From contig JABAKD010000020.1 in the NCBI GenBank assembly GCA_012845835.1, positions 5,850,415 through 5,914,414 of the forward strand: DNA of 64,000 bases. Direction: 5' to 3'. Numbering within the stretch: the stretch's first letter is position 1; every line of letters begins with the position of its first letter. Below, in pieces: positions 12,901 to 25,000 of this stretch. This DNA comes from Undaria pinnatifida. Lineage: Eukaryota; Sar; Phaeophyceae; Laminariales; Alariaceae. The translations under genes and the position numbers were made by a program. The notes under the pieces were generated by a model. The model made no database searches. It was given only the letters and a program-made list of their open reading frames with translations, and had not been told where the DNA came from.

Positions 12901-13759
12901 GACCGACTATTGTCGAAGTCAAGCGAGCACTACGAGTACTACTTGCAGCACTTCAGTACGTACTGTACTGCTGCTGCTTACTATGTGCAACGCAACGCGA
13001 AAAGAACAAAAAAAGGGGACAAAAAGCATAAAAGGAGCATGTTGACAACAAGTTGACAAAACACTTCCTCCTCTGGCCCAAACTGCAACGTTTCGGCACT
13101 TCCCACCACCACCCCCAAACCAGCCGGAACAGAAGTCAGTGCAAACAGGCATTGAAACAACTAGGTACCCTCTCTAGCACAAAAAAGTATGTACGTAGCG
13201 CGCCCAGACCGCACGATACAAACAGCTCACCATGCAAGACCAGACTAGACCAGGCTCGCTGTCGTTGTCAACGAGCGAGCTGGCTGTAATCGCAACGCAC
13301 ACCAAGTCCATAACGCAAGGTGCAGCCCACGTACTGCTGCTGCTGCTGCTGTGGGGTAGACGTAGGGTGTGTGTGCACGTACCTGTCGGTGTCGATGGCC
13401 GACTTGAGCATAAGCGCCGCCAGGCCGAGCACGAAGGACCAGAGCGCGAAGATGCACCCGCAGATGAGCAGCACGTCCTCGAGTGAATTCCCGCAGCCGA
13501 TCGGGATGGTGCGGCCGCAAGCCTGCATCGTAAGGGGCTCGTAGCGGTTCATCATGTTGATTTCCGCCAGCGTCGACGGCCTGAAGGAGCGAGCATCCTT
13601 TGAGCCACGCGGGGGGACAACCTTAGGGATTGCGTCTACGCTCTGGTCAAACTTGGAGACCTTCGCCAAGGTGTCGGCGTGCGCGTGGCCCTTGGGCACG
13701 GAGGCATCCACCTGCGCGGCTGCTACGGGTTCGGTTCCTGTCTTAGCTTCCTCGGACAT
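6951..13759 (-). CDS. Two-span membrane protein, 179 aa, two exons
   Basis: Exon 1 is 13759-13383 (125 codons plus 2 nt) and exon 2 is 7113-6951, ending in TAA. The donor is GACAG followed by GTACGTG and the acceptor is a pyrimidine-containing run ending CGAAACAG. Phase 2 joins to phase 2 and makes one Arg codon at residue 126. The start ATG has a good context (GCAGCC before ATG). Residues 1-93 are hydrophilic. Helix 1 is about residues 95-118 (VLLICGCIFALWSFVLGLAA), a short loop carries N127-H-T (a possible glycosylation site if lumenal), and helix 2 is about 130-150 (ALWVYFWLFVLGVFLLAGMI). The tail is charged (VERRR...QHDEEE). This is a membrane hairpin; no family was recognised. Extra small exons of length 3n inside the 6.3-kb intron cannot be excluded. 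Confidence 0.7.
8811..9089 (-). mobile_element. (AAC)n-tailed retroposon R1, long copy
   Basis: Read on the minus strand it ends in ...GCGAGTTAATGTGAGAACAACAACAAC, so the GTT run at 8811 is the 3' tail. The copy aligns along its whole length with 31570-31852. The minus-strand 5' end carries TGGCAAGCGGTATAG, which resembles a Pol III A box; no clear B box was seen. A SINE is the likeliest class. Confidence 0.65.
9171..9446 (-). mobile_element. tRNA-derived SINE-A copy
   Basis: On the minus strand the element starts with an A box-like GGTGGCGTTTCAGG near 9440, followed by a B box GAGTTCGAGCCCC near 9385. It ends with CCAGAAGCTGGAAAG and an A-run (the T-run at 9147-9158 on the plus strand). Other copies: 34045-34536, 56626-56757 and 58028-58303, all in the same orientation. 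Confidence 0.75.
9447..10047. other. No supported gene
   Basis: An open plus frame at 9645-9860 has no splice context or motif and is not called. Confidence 0.4.
10048..10782. repeat. Segment bounded by near-palindromic TCGACTG 26-mers
   Basis: Both borders (10048-10073 and 10757-10782) read CAGTC(G/A)AA-AAGGCC then TTTTCGACTG, each nearly its own reverse complement. Between them TCGACTG/CAGTCGA recurs about ten times, mostly in 10617-10750. The centre (10130-10600) has direct repeats around GCCGCCAAAGCTAC. This may be a non-autonomous element of about 735 bp; no target duplication was identified. Confidence 0.45.
10816..11076 (+). CDS. Antisense exon(s) nested in the long intron
   Basis: Exon 10816-10998 (61 codons, phase 0 at both ends) has an acceptor ending CCTTACAG and a donor ACA followed by GTGAGT. 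It encodes QQYRHFRCSLYIRPNTTSPQ and continues EHWKLMATVPGSSCSAVPFQ, ending HHKT. Third positions are GC-rich as in the other exons. The intron 10999-11067 contains a branch-like TACTAAA and ends TTGCAG; the next codons are CCA CCC TGA, giving a possible stop at 11074-11076. The minus-strand reading of the same interval lacks an acceptor. No family was recognised. The upstream start was not found, so this may be a gene fragment or the last exons of a nested gene. Confidence 0.45.
   Translation, partial: QQYRHFRCSLYIRPNTTSPQEHWKLMATVPGSSCSAVPFQTTIPAPKQDPNNPDVARHHKTVSFTRSNVVLKWATRYIHVEKLQPP
11512..11633 (+). repeat. Dispersed 122-bp repeat (R5), copy 2
   Basis: Identical, as far as can be seen by eye, to 498-619, including the (AC)n end. 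A T-run follows at 11646-11660. Confidence 0.85.
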
Positions 13760-15817
13760 GGCTGCTAGAGGTGGTGACGGCGGTGGTGTTGCGCAAAGAA
13801 AGGAGGCAAAAGTAGACGAGGTGCTCCAAGTTTTCCTAGCTGCTTGTTCAGCACTGCTTCTGCTTCTTCTTCAGATAGGGACCCTTTGTTCTACGTCCCG
13901 TGAGTGCTTGCTTCGCCCTTTGAGTGCTGTCGGCGCGATGAAAGCCGAACTTGACGTGCGTGGTGCGTCTTATTCCGACTTCGGGGTGTGACGGTGTTGG
14001 CACTGGCCTCGGTTGAGCTTGCGATTGAGTTCCTGCTTGCTGGCGGTGTGCCCCTTCTTGTCTTGTATATCGGTCTGTCGGGTTAGTGACGATTTTCAGA
14101 AGATAGAGCCGGTAACGGCATAATGTAACCGTTTCCAGCAAAATAAATGGTTGATCGTTTTGGACACGTTTTCGGTGTAAGATGGCGGTGGCGATGGGCG
14201 ATGTGTATCAAGCGAAGGAAGCAAGTAGTAGTGGTAGCGGTCGGTCGACCAGAACCAAAAATCCTAACGAAATTGTTGGTGTCTCTTTTCGCTCCGTGCA
14301 TTGTATATGATGTCTTGTTGTCCGGACGACGATGTTCCAGGGTACCAGGTACTGGTACATCGGTAGCGCGGGTTCCAGGGTACCAGGTACTGGTATACCG
14401 GTAGCGCGGTAGGGGTCAAGGCCGTATGATTTCCCATCCACGGATCCGATGATAGATGAGATGTTCTGGGTACTGCCTGCTGAGTACTGTATGCGTTTTT
14501 TTGCGGTTTGCAGTTACCAGAGGCATCTCTCTGTATACGAGCCACGACCATCATCGTCGACGTCATGCTGAAGCACAAAAACTCTGTACAACTACATACA
14601 GTAGTAGAGTAGTGGCGTAGTAGTGGCCCTCACCCCCGCCCATAGTGTCAAACTTCAAACTCGGCGACTTCGTGATTTCGTGATTGCCCCCCTGTTTCTT
14701 ATGTCCCGTTTGTTTCTGTTTTGTACTATTATTAATAGTATCTGTTTGCAAAATGCGTGACTTGATCGACCTTCATTTTATTGATGAAAAACAATACAGC
14801 AGTGCAGGAGTGGGACATGCCGCGTTGAGCCCCAGCCTGGTCCAAAGCGAGATACATACGTTGTCTGTCTTGTAGCGGCAACCTGGCGTTTTAAGTGTGT
14901 AGCGGGGAGGAGGAAGAAGGAGAGCATACACTCGCATCCCAGGGGCAATACCGTAACACTCGCATGTAGACAACTTCTTGCACTACTACCGTGTTAGTCC
15001 AATACTACTGCCGGCCCTATCAAAAGAAAGATTCCCCCACAAGAAACTCGGCTTGAACATATTAACGGGAAACAAGAATATCGACAGATAGATCAGGATA
15101 GCGTAGAGTGCACAACCTTTCTCAAACAAAAAACCTATCCTAAAACTAATGAATGTCGGTTTTGTGTCAGAGTGCCGGTACTACTAGTACTACTGTTTGT
15201 TTGTGTATGAAGTGTACTCTGTTGTAGCGGATATGACCAAATAAATTAGCGTTCTCTACGTGGATTATGCACATGAAAAAACAGCCGGGGGGTGGGGTGG
15301 GGGGCGTTTCACTCTTCGTGCGCGAGCTGTACCCGGGTCGGGAGGTGTACGACGATGTACGAGCTGTGTTGATGTGGGCACGAAGTCTCGTCGGTCAGCT
15401 AGCTTACGTCTCGTCATAAAAGTTTGTTTTCTGTCTCAAAAATTTTCTCCGAATACTGAAAAACCGGCCTCATTAATGCCTACCGATTCGACGGGGGAAA
15501 AGCGGACTCTCGTCTCGAAAATCCGCTCCAGGTTAGTACATGCCATTTTGGAAAAGCAAAGAGTAAACTCTTATAATATTAGGAATAACACAACCATAAA
15601 AAAACGGAACGGGCGGCACAAATTCGGCAAGATAAATTGGCGTTTCCCTGTACACACACGGCATATATCGGGGAGGCACGCTATCACACACAATCCTAAT
15701 GCTTGTAATTGGCATGTCTCTTAGCAGCCGGAAACAAACATGTACACACACGTCGTTCCGTGCACGAAATACCATAAAGTGGTGTTACCCACGGAGGCCA
15801 AGCAAAGTGTACCCTGT
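13760..15817. other. Intergenic region between the two minus-strand genes
   Basis: It contains the upstream region of the two-span protein gene and the 3' flank of the cysteine-module gene. No further exon with cysteine modules was found. A short tandem repeat lies at 14327-14404. Confidence 0.5.
14327..14404. repeat. Tandem pair of ~42-bp units
   Basis: Two units of GTTCCAGGGTACCAGGTACT followed by GGTA(C/T)A(T/C)CGGTAGCGCGG. Each carries the inverted motif TACC-A-GGTA that recurs across the window. Confidence 0.85.
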
Positions 15818-16090
15818 TTACGTGCAGCAACTCCTGGAGGTTCGGCATCTCTCGCCCACCGCCCCCGCCGCCCTCTTGCCGGGGCATTTGCTACACGCCA
15901 CGGCCCCTCCTATCGCGTAGAAACCCTCTTCACAAGCAATCGGATCTATGGTTCCCTCTGGGCAAGCCGCCCCGGGGGGGCAGAATCCTGAACATCCCTG
16001 ATCATACAAGCCCGCCGAGGCACCATATGTTCCCGCTGGGCACATGACCTGCATTCCCTCCTTACAGTAGTGGCCGGGTTCGCAACGAAC
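15818..16090 (-). other. Module gene last exon
   Basis: Acceptor TGTTCCAG; it encodes VRCEPGHYCKEG, CPAGTYG, CSGFCPPGAACPEGT, FYAIGGAVACSKCPGK, then ERCRTSRSCCT and TAA. The module is cut short after the IGG motif. GCAC before GTAAAC just ahead of the TAA could be a donor, so a further exon is possible, but none was found downstream. Confidence 0.65.
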
Positions 16091-19000
16091 CTGGAACATT
16101 GTTATTGTGATTTTACAGGCCGAAACCACGGAAGTATGGCAAGAAGAAACGCCAAAAGGGAGGAAAGTGCGGGCGTGCAATGCAGGATGGGTACTGTTTA
16201 AGTTAGCAGAGTCGCAGCGGTGCTGTTAAGGGCACAGTTCCCCTCTCAAAGGTCGGGTGTACGGTACTTGGCATCGCGTGCGGTGTGAGCCGTACACCTG
16301 CAACAGGTGTCACCCAGTAAAGCCACACCACTAGGACATACTTGTGTCCAGCCTGTATAGCAAGAAATGATACTGCAGTCTGTATATGCCCAGTTTTCAC
16401 GTGCGGTGGTGGTACTCTCACGGTGGTAGCGTGAAATCGCGAAGAAAACTCATTTAAGGCTCGGTGGTACTCTCGCGGTGGTGGCGTGAACGTGCGAGGC
16501 AAAACCACAAAAGGTCAGACAATCAAGCCGCAAATTCTAGCTATGCACATCAGAGACGAGCGCTCACCAAGGAGGTATGTAGAAACAGAGGCGAGGGCGG
16601 TTTTATATCTTGTGTATTGAACCCCTTGTTGATTACAACAACCGACGCCGAGAAACTTAGGTTGGCTTACAATTGATTCCTAGTTCAGCCTCGACAGCGA
16701 TATTCGTGACTATTAACAGCAACCCTCCCAACCCCCGCGCGCGACTGCTTCCTCTGTTCTCAAAATGCACCTGAGAGTCCCGAGTCGTGCCATCTAAGCC
16801 CCCGCCCATCGAGTAGTAACCTGTGCCTACGGTACGGGGCTGTATGCTTCCTAGAGGACAAAATAACGCTGAGCTTCCGCACTCCAGGAGAGTGGCGACA
16901 AGGCTTGGACTCGTAGCTTTCCCTGGGCAATAGTATCCCGCCTGTTGCAAGGGTTAGGGAAGGGTGGGCGGACTTGATTGGTGAGGTCGCTGTCGTTGAA
17001 CGCGCGGCAATCGGGGCCCTCGCGTCGCATGTCATTTTGGTAATGTGCTGCGGCATATATGTGGAGTGTGTTGGTCGAGCGTTTCACACATGCTATGCAC
17101 CAGCAATCTGCAAGTCCGTTAGAGTTTGACCGTGAAAGGCAGACCCCGGCAGCTGAAATAAGTGTGTTGTGTTTGTGCAGACACCGCAAGAACATTTAGA
17201 GGAAACAAGGTGAAGCGAGTCCAACAGCAAACGATATGCGGTTCACCCTCAACTCCACGCAAAAACACCAACAGTTCGTTCTAAAATGATCGGGCGGGCC
17301 CAAGGCATTACCTTGCATGGCGCACACGAATCACGGGAGGATTCCCCGTACTGCCAAAGGAATGTGCCCGCGGGACATGGTTCTTTGCGTCCGCCCTTGC
17401 AGAAGTAACCCGGTTCGCACAAAACTTGAGCGCTGTGGGTCTCATTGAAAGGGTCTCTCGCGGCCTGACGAGATGGTTTGCAAAAATATGCAATGATTGG
17501 GCATGCGTGGAGGGATCTGTTAGAGGGGAGGTAGCAGGAGGTGGTAGAGTATGGAACGAGGGCGCACAAGCGAGCGTACAGCCCCCCCCCCCCGTCTATA
17601 TAGCCTAAAGTAGCTTGAATGACTCGATTTGTTTTACGTTTCAGAGCTCTGTTTGTAGGGCGCTCACAGGTCCAAGGGCACTCGCGCTTTCGAGGGTCCG
17701 CAGGACCGCTCTCTACCATCGTCCGCTTCCACGTCTTCTTAGAACCCGCTTGCCGAGCTCGATACTCGCTATAGAAAGCTGTGTCCGTCATATTTCGATA
17801 GTATGATATCGGCGCCTGCCGCTGCGCTTATCGCCCACGCCCTTTACTGATACTGATACGACGGGGGTAGAGACTTCGCCTTCGTCTAACGTCCTTACCT
17901 TAAGATCGGCCTGCGGTCCGGCATGCACGCCGTAGTACCCCACAAGAACTTGCGACGGCGCCGAAGATCCTGTCGGACAGTACACACCGACCCCTCCGCA
18001 CTTGCGCTGAAAGGGGGATGTGCTACCGGATGGGCAGCTATGACCCGCCGCGCATACACCAGAGCACGCGGGGTCGCTCAAACCCCTCTGCGACAGCGCC
18101 AGGGGTGTTGCGGCGGAGAGAGAACGCCGGTGGTAGATCGGCACCGAGCGTGTGGATTGGGGTATACGGAACTGTTACCGATCAAAGTATGTTGATATCG
18201 ATGGATGGCGGACGGTCTCTGTTCCATGTGACACGGTCCAAGCGCCCGTTCTGTGGCATTGTCGGAACAACATGCTGCAAACCGACCCCCCCGCTTGCTG
18301 CCTGTGCATGATCTTGCGACTGCGGAGCACGTGCAGAGCCGTCGACGGCAACATCGTGACATCGACTCACCTCACTACCGTACAAACCGGGTGGGCACTC
18401 GCTTCCTCCTCCGTCCCCGGTGCAGTACCACCCGACAGGGCACAAGGAAACGCGACTACGAAAGGCGGCACCTCGTGTATCGTCGGGCCTCCCGGATGCC
18501 GCCTGGTGGTCGCTGGAGTTGGCGAAACCACTGGCGGCAGTTTCGGAACCGTGGTAGCCGTCGGCAACTCCAAAATCGCCTGTGGTATATGAACCCGCGT
18601 TCACGAATATCGGCGACGAGCTTCCACTAGGGCAGAACACGTTTGCGGAACCGCAAGGGACCTAGGTAGGGTCGAAGCGGAGTTGAAGATTAAGCCAGAG
18701 AGAGAAAGGACACGGCTACTGCATGCTTTCACCAAGGTTTGCGGCGCGGTAGTTAGTGGAAAAGGGCCTTTCTTTCCAATCGCGCACACGGTGCTGTAAT
18801 ACAGAGTACGAAGGCTCTACCCGTGTCTGGTGCTGCTGCTGCCTCAACCGTCGTGATACAATAATCCCACCGACAAGACCGCGAAGTAATGCAAATAGAT
18901 CGATGATGTGCAGTGTCTCGGCTACTGCTGGCTCCGACTCTCTTCTCGGAGTTGTTGTGTCCAGCTTGTACGTCCGTCGCATGCCTTCTGTTTCCTTTCG

Positions 19001-22000
19001 TGTATGATGTTGTTTCCACGGTATGCCCCCGCCCCAGACCCCAGCGACAAATGTTTTGCTCAAGCCGAGGACTGGACGTGACCAGTCTGAGCAATGGCAG
19101 CGACATCCCCTTCAATGCATTCCGTACCGGCCCTGCCCGATCGCTCAGGTCGGTGCACTGCAATACCATCTTTCTGCTGGGTATTCCTATTTGTAACTCT
19201 CACTGCCACCACAGCCCCACTCATTTCCCTATGCCTGGTAGACGATACTTCTCCTACTAGTAAACGATAAGCAGGTATGCACGTGGTGAATTCAGCATGA
19301 AATCTCTGGTGCACGAAGGACACCGCAAAGCTGAATAAGACGATGCGGCGTTGCCTCGGCACGACCAAAAAAAAAAGTCAAATCGAGCGGGAAGCAGCAA
19401 TGTCTAGTAGCTTTGTGGAACAAAGAGCAGTCAGCATCTGCAGGTTACACGTACCTGATGGGCGGATACACTGGCTTCGGGGCAGTACCACCCGCCTGCA
19501 CATTCACCCTCGCAACCCGGCCGAGTTTCTCTCGCAGTAGAGCCAAATCGACCGGCAGGACAAGGAAACCTCGCACCTTTAACGCAAAAATGCCCTGGCT
19601 CGCACTCAAGTAGTAAGCAGGAGAGAGGAACACGGTTGCGACAAGTGTGGGGGGGGGGGGCAGGGGTTGACTTAGACTTTGTTTTGCCCTACTGCTCTAC
19701 ATCGTGCATCATGAGACATTTTTCTTGTTGTGCTCTATAGGACTCTCGTTTTTCTCATGGTGAAGGCCTTCCATGAAGTCTAGCAGTACGCCGTGTCGGA
19801 AGAAGGGGCTAATGTGCTAAACATGGGCGCACCCCTGGGCTTGCTTTGCTCGCCGAGAGTTGCGTTGTCGCATCGGCATCCCGTTACTGCTTTCGGTTGT
19901 GCTTATCTCAGGCTCGCTTTCGTACCTCTTTCTGAGCGTAGCGCGTGAACGCCGACTCCACGAGGGTGACCTCTGCTGTTGGCCGGAAGTTACCAGTAAC
20001 GTTCTGGCACGTGGCAGACGTGGTGTTGAAGTATAATATCTCTGCGCTCACGTCCCCCCCACCGATTCTTCGACAAACACAGCTGACATGAACGTAACAG
20101 TTCGAACGAGATAGGGATAGGCGCGAAAGGCGGCAAGCAAGTCAGCTTTCATGCGTTGGACGCTAAGAATATGTTTCGTTCGTTACGGATCCGCTAAAAC
20201 AAAAGAGGTTAAATGAGGCATGAAGTTCGGCAAATCGTACCAGTTGTGCTGCAGCCGGCTCGCATCGCATGGAGGCATGAGCACATCGCATGTGTGAATG
20301 TGGACTGTCCCTGGGCCACCAATTACTGCTGCTAGTCCGCGGCATGAATCGTTTGTATAGCTTCTGACTGCTACAGCAGTGTGCGCAAGTAACTGCCCTG
20401 CCGCATCCCACAAGGTTGCCAGGCCCCATGAGACACCCAGATTGAGGAGCATCTCCTACAATGTCAAGTATCAATCGGGTTTCTGCTAAGGCGTTAAATA
20501 CAACGATACCTCTACTTTCACGATTCTCGACTGCGGCTTCATTTGGCCGAGGCACCCACAATCTTCGCCCCCGATGCTGTTAAATCAGCCGCGTATAGGT
20601 TGTGTATAGATGAGGAGATATTTTTCCTATTGTACATGCGTGCGCGCAGGAATACGATGTTCTGATTTTTAGCTCGAGAGAACGCGTGTGTGACGTCAGA
20701 AAGACCACCGCCCTGCGTTCCTTTTCAAACTTCCGAACAACCTGGTCCTTGCGTCGATGCTCTCCGCGGTGACCTCGTCGCACGGAAGGCACAGGGCAAG
20801 GCTGTCCCCGGTGTTGGCCTTGAAGGTGCCGTCGGGGCAAATATGGCATGGAAACAGAGGCACCGCCGTGACGATGGCCGATGGTTCGCCTTTCGTTGGG
20901 TCTGGCGACGTTTTCGGCAAGAAAGAAGAGGCAAATATGTTAGCAGGGATCACTAGGGTGCGTGTCTGTCGATGTAGCCCATTTGGATACATTTGCCTTC
21001 CTTGCTGCCTGCTACGTTTATCGCCCGCCGCGGGCTAGCTGTGTCGCGTCATTTATGTAGTTGGAAGATTCCTGCGGTAGTGTGTGTTGCTCGCTGACCG
21101 GTTACTCACCGTTTCAGGTAAGTCTGCTCACCCGTGTCGTAGGGATAAGAAGTGTTCCTAAAGTAGCCCGGAGGACACGCTTCCTCATCAGGTACCGTAG
21201 AGTAGTCCGTTGTGTAGTGCCTACGGTAAGGTCCGCATCGACAACACGGTGGGTAGTACGGGCGGATCGATCGTTCCGACTGTGTAGAAGCTAAAATAGA
21301 ACCACACATATTTCGTGAAACAGGAGCCGCACGGCAACGGTCGGGAAAGGCATCGTGCGTATCGCCGCAACCTCGGCAACGAGCCCAGCGGGCGGCACGC
21401 GCTATATGCCAAACGTATCCACGCTCATCCCGCTGCGTTCGGCTTGCTGCCTGAAGACAACCCCGCACAACACACAACACCAAATGTCCACCCTCTCACC
21501 CTTCATCGACCACGATTGGCCAACCGGATCCTGCTGGGCAAAACAGCGACGCACTGCCGCAGGCCCGCTCCCTTGGGCTAATGCTGCCGGCGGGGCAATA
21601 GAAACCCGGGGAGCATTCCCCTGAACAAAGAGGAGACGCCAAACCATGTGAGGCGCCGTATCGGCCCGGAGGGCAGATGAAAAGTACCCCATCATTCGCA
21701 AAGCTTCCCGGGGGGGACAAGACCTGCCGTGTCGGATGTTTGGGCCGAGCGATTTGAGGCATGGCAATCTACGACCTATACGTTCACGCAAGAGTTATGC
21801 CAAGCACTTGTAGAAGGAACAGTCCACGGTCCCTGTTCTGAGCCTTAGGCTATGTTTTTTGTGAACTCCAAGTGCGTGCAGTTTGATTATTACAATGCGA
21901 AACTCGCGTGAATGTCAGCGAAACGGAGCTACTTGTCAGCAGCGATTTCCCTGTCGAGTGCTCCTGTCCCCAAGTGACCCGCTCGACTGTCAGGTGGAGT

Positions 22001-25000
22001 TTATTATGAGTCAGCGTTTTGCTACACGTATTGAATCGAGAGCGAGAAAAATCATTTGTGTGGCAATCTTCATCACTCCTAACACGCTGGGGAGCAAACA
22101 GTAGACATCCTTAGCGCTACATGGAAAGCTTAAATCAGTGCCGAACATTTGGCGCGCTACGTCAGACAAGAAACGCACCTGACCGGTCCTTGTGTTGGTC
22201 CCAGCCCCGCCGACAGAGTAATATCCTGAGGAAATCGGCGTCGGCTCCCAGTCTCCTCCCGGGCAGTACACGCTCGGATCCTATCGTTGTTGTTTTTTTC
22301 GATAGTTTCGGAGTGTGAAAATACGTAGTTGCATAAAAGAAGCAATGGCATACACTCTGCTGCAAAGGCCGAGCCTTGAGACATGGTAGATCAAGACGTC
22401 TACGCGAAACGCGCGATCTATCGACTGGCGCACTCGCGCATCTCCTTCTGACAGCGGCGCTACACAAGAACAAGCTTTTTCGCTGAACGCGACGATGCTT
22501 TCGCAACAATGTTCCTGTGCAAGACAAATCGTGAAAAGCCGTAACCGTCGGCAGAGTCGCCACTTACCCCACACGGTCGTTCCTCGGGCGAAACGCTTCC
22601 ACCTCCGCAAAGAAACCCGGGGTTGCAAGGCCCTGAACAATTTGGTCGTGTCAGACCGAATTCGTTCCCGAAACTTCCCGCTTCGCAGAGATGTCGGACT
22701 CCTCCCTCGCACCAATACCCGGGCTCGCATAACGCCTCAGCTGTGAGAGTGGTGATGATGTGCGTGTCATTTCGAAGGTCTCCTTCGGTAGTGGTCACCA
22801 GGGTGTAGTATCCTTCCCTGACCTATGCAGGGGGGCACATACGCCAGCGTTGTTTCAGGGGCAGAAGGGTTACCTAGATGATGCCGCAGATAATCAATTC
22901 AACAGAGTTGAAGAGTCGCTTACCAGGTTTACGTCGGATTCTCAATGCAATGCAGCTAATGATAGCTTGTAGGTTCAGTTATCTGTTCCCCCCATCTACG
23001 AGGCAACCATCGACCGTCGTGGTCGTGCTAGCCACAACAAAAAGAACGTGGCACCGCCGATCGTCGTCACGCCCTTGCTGACCTTGCTGGGCGCGGAAGA
23101 TCCTTCCGGACAAAACGTAGCGGCATCACCTCCGCACACCTCCTCCGTTGGCGTCGTCGAGCCCAAGCCGCAGATGTGCCCTGCCAAGTGCACAGCATCA
23201 TGTAAGAACCACGTAGACGAGACACACGGAACGCTACTGTTTTTTTTTCAGCTTTAGCCGCTTCGACTATGTGCTATTCACGGAGCGCGCGCAATCGGAG
23301 GGATCGGACATTACTGTTCCTACTGGACAGCTTCACGAAGACCAAGTGTGGCATGGTGGGGCAGTGTGGCCTCCTCTACGCGGATACTAGTGCGATGGGA
23401 GTGACGTCACACCCAGCGAATTGCCACATCGTTATTGGCGCACTCTGCTCGGTATAGCATGTCTCGCCGAGCAGCACTGCTTTAAGCTAGGGCTACACAT
23501 GATGCGGAGTGCCACGGAGTTGCAGCTACCAAGAAGTGTCTCGTGGTATCGCTGATGGGGGTTTGTTCACCCGTCGCATGTCAGCGCTAGTTGCAAACAC
23601 TCTTTCTCATACGCACGTTCCCGGTCGCGAGTTCCACGGTTGCAAACCACATCCTTTCTTGCGATCACCTGCGGCACAGGGACCGGAGCAGTACGGCGTA
23701 GACAGACCCGAAACGTTGCCGTAGAATCCCGGCGGGCACGCCCTGCGAACGCCTTCTGCACAATAAAAACCCGGCTCGCACCGCACCTGCCAAGAAAACG
23801 TGGCCCACAAGGGTAACGGTGCGAGGTTGGTAGTGATAACGCTGGCTACAGCAGTGGGGGGTGGGACCAACTTTCACTGCCGTGTCTGAGCTACCACACT
23901 CGCGCGAGTGACTCTGAACCTCACTGAAAAAAACACGTTCTCGCGATTTTTTCTGGGTGCAGCGTAGCTAACCATCCTTTTTTTTATTAAAACATGGAGA
24001 ATGTTAAACAGCACGGAAAGCCTGTGGCCGCAAGGAACAGAGGGTATCACTCGCGCCAGTGACAACGACCTTCCGCCGAAAGAAAAAAAGTGCCCAAAAC
24101 GGGGGGTACCTCCTCCCTACCGTACCATTGGCCTGGTGCATGGTTGCTCTGTTGTGAAAACGAAACTGCGTGATGCCAATGAACGGCCTTTGGTCGCTAC
24201 GTATACAACTGCGATGAAGCTTCGGCGAACCATCCGCAGTGAAGACGAGTATTTTCAGATTTGTTTTAAAAACATCGTCAGTCACGCGAAGCAGACGGGC
24301 TGCTGAACTAAGATACGACATAAGTCAGCACCCCGACCGAGCTGTACGACACGCGCGCCCCGCGCGGTACTACTCGGACGGCCGTGTGCTCCTGTCGGGC
24401 GGTTGCTAAGGTATTTACTTGCCCTGCTTTCGTTCGGTATACCTGGTTTCTAAGACAAAAAAGGATCAATGCTAAGAGGCGCTCGCATGCGTTGGAGGAA
24501 AAGAGGGAAAGCTTGTTTGTGTGTCGCCCGCAGGGGCAATTACGTCACTCGCGTTGGCACGGCAGGCGGCAACTTCCACAATATCCAACGCCAACTCGCA
24601 CCTGCCCCGTTCGCATCGCCGCGAAACCCATCGATGGGTGCCTGCCCGCATCTTCCGATCCCCCGTGCACGGTGTAGAAACCGTCAGACACTTCCGTGGG
24701 GACCGCCGAACCCTCGGGGCAGAACACAGAGGCGTTTTGACAAGCGTGCTGCAGCGTGTGATTGAAAGGGGTAGATGCGGGGGGATGCGGGGGAACGCGA
24801 TTTGGATGGGGGAATGTCAAGGTGACTCGTTACGGAGAGGCGTAGCCGTGTTCGTAGGTTTGTCAAGGGTTTTGGTCATGGAGCCAGCGCGTTTGAAGCG
24901 GTACGCAATAGTGTGCAGTAGGGCGGAATGCTGAGGAGCTGTTTCTTCAATATACGCATCGACTGGGTCTCGTTTGAGGCTGTTCGCGATACTTTGTTCC

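Larger units (their letters stand above)
7114..13382 (-). other. 6.3-kb intron of the two-span protein gene
   Basis: It is bounded by GTACGTG at the 13382 end and AACAG at the 7114 end. It carries an (AAC)-tailed element (8811-9089), a SINE-A copy (9171-9446), the TCGACTG motif cluster (10048-10782), a plus-strand exon (10816-10998), the second copy of R5 (11512-11633) and a CTG run near 13335. It looks like an intron enlarged by insertions. Confidence 0.55.
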
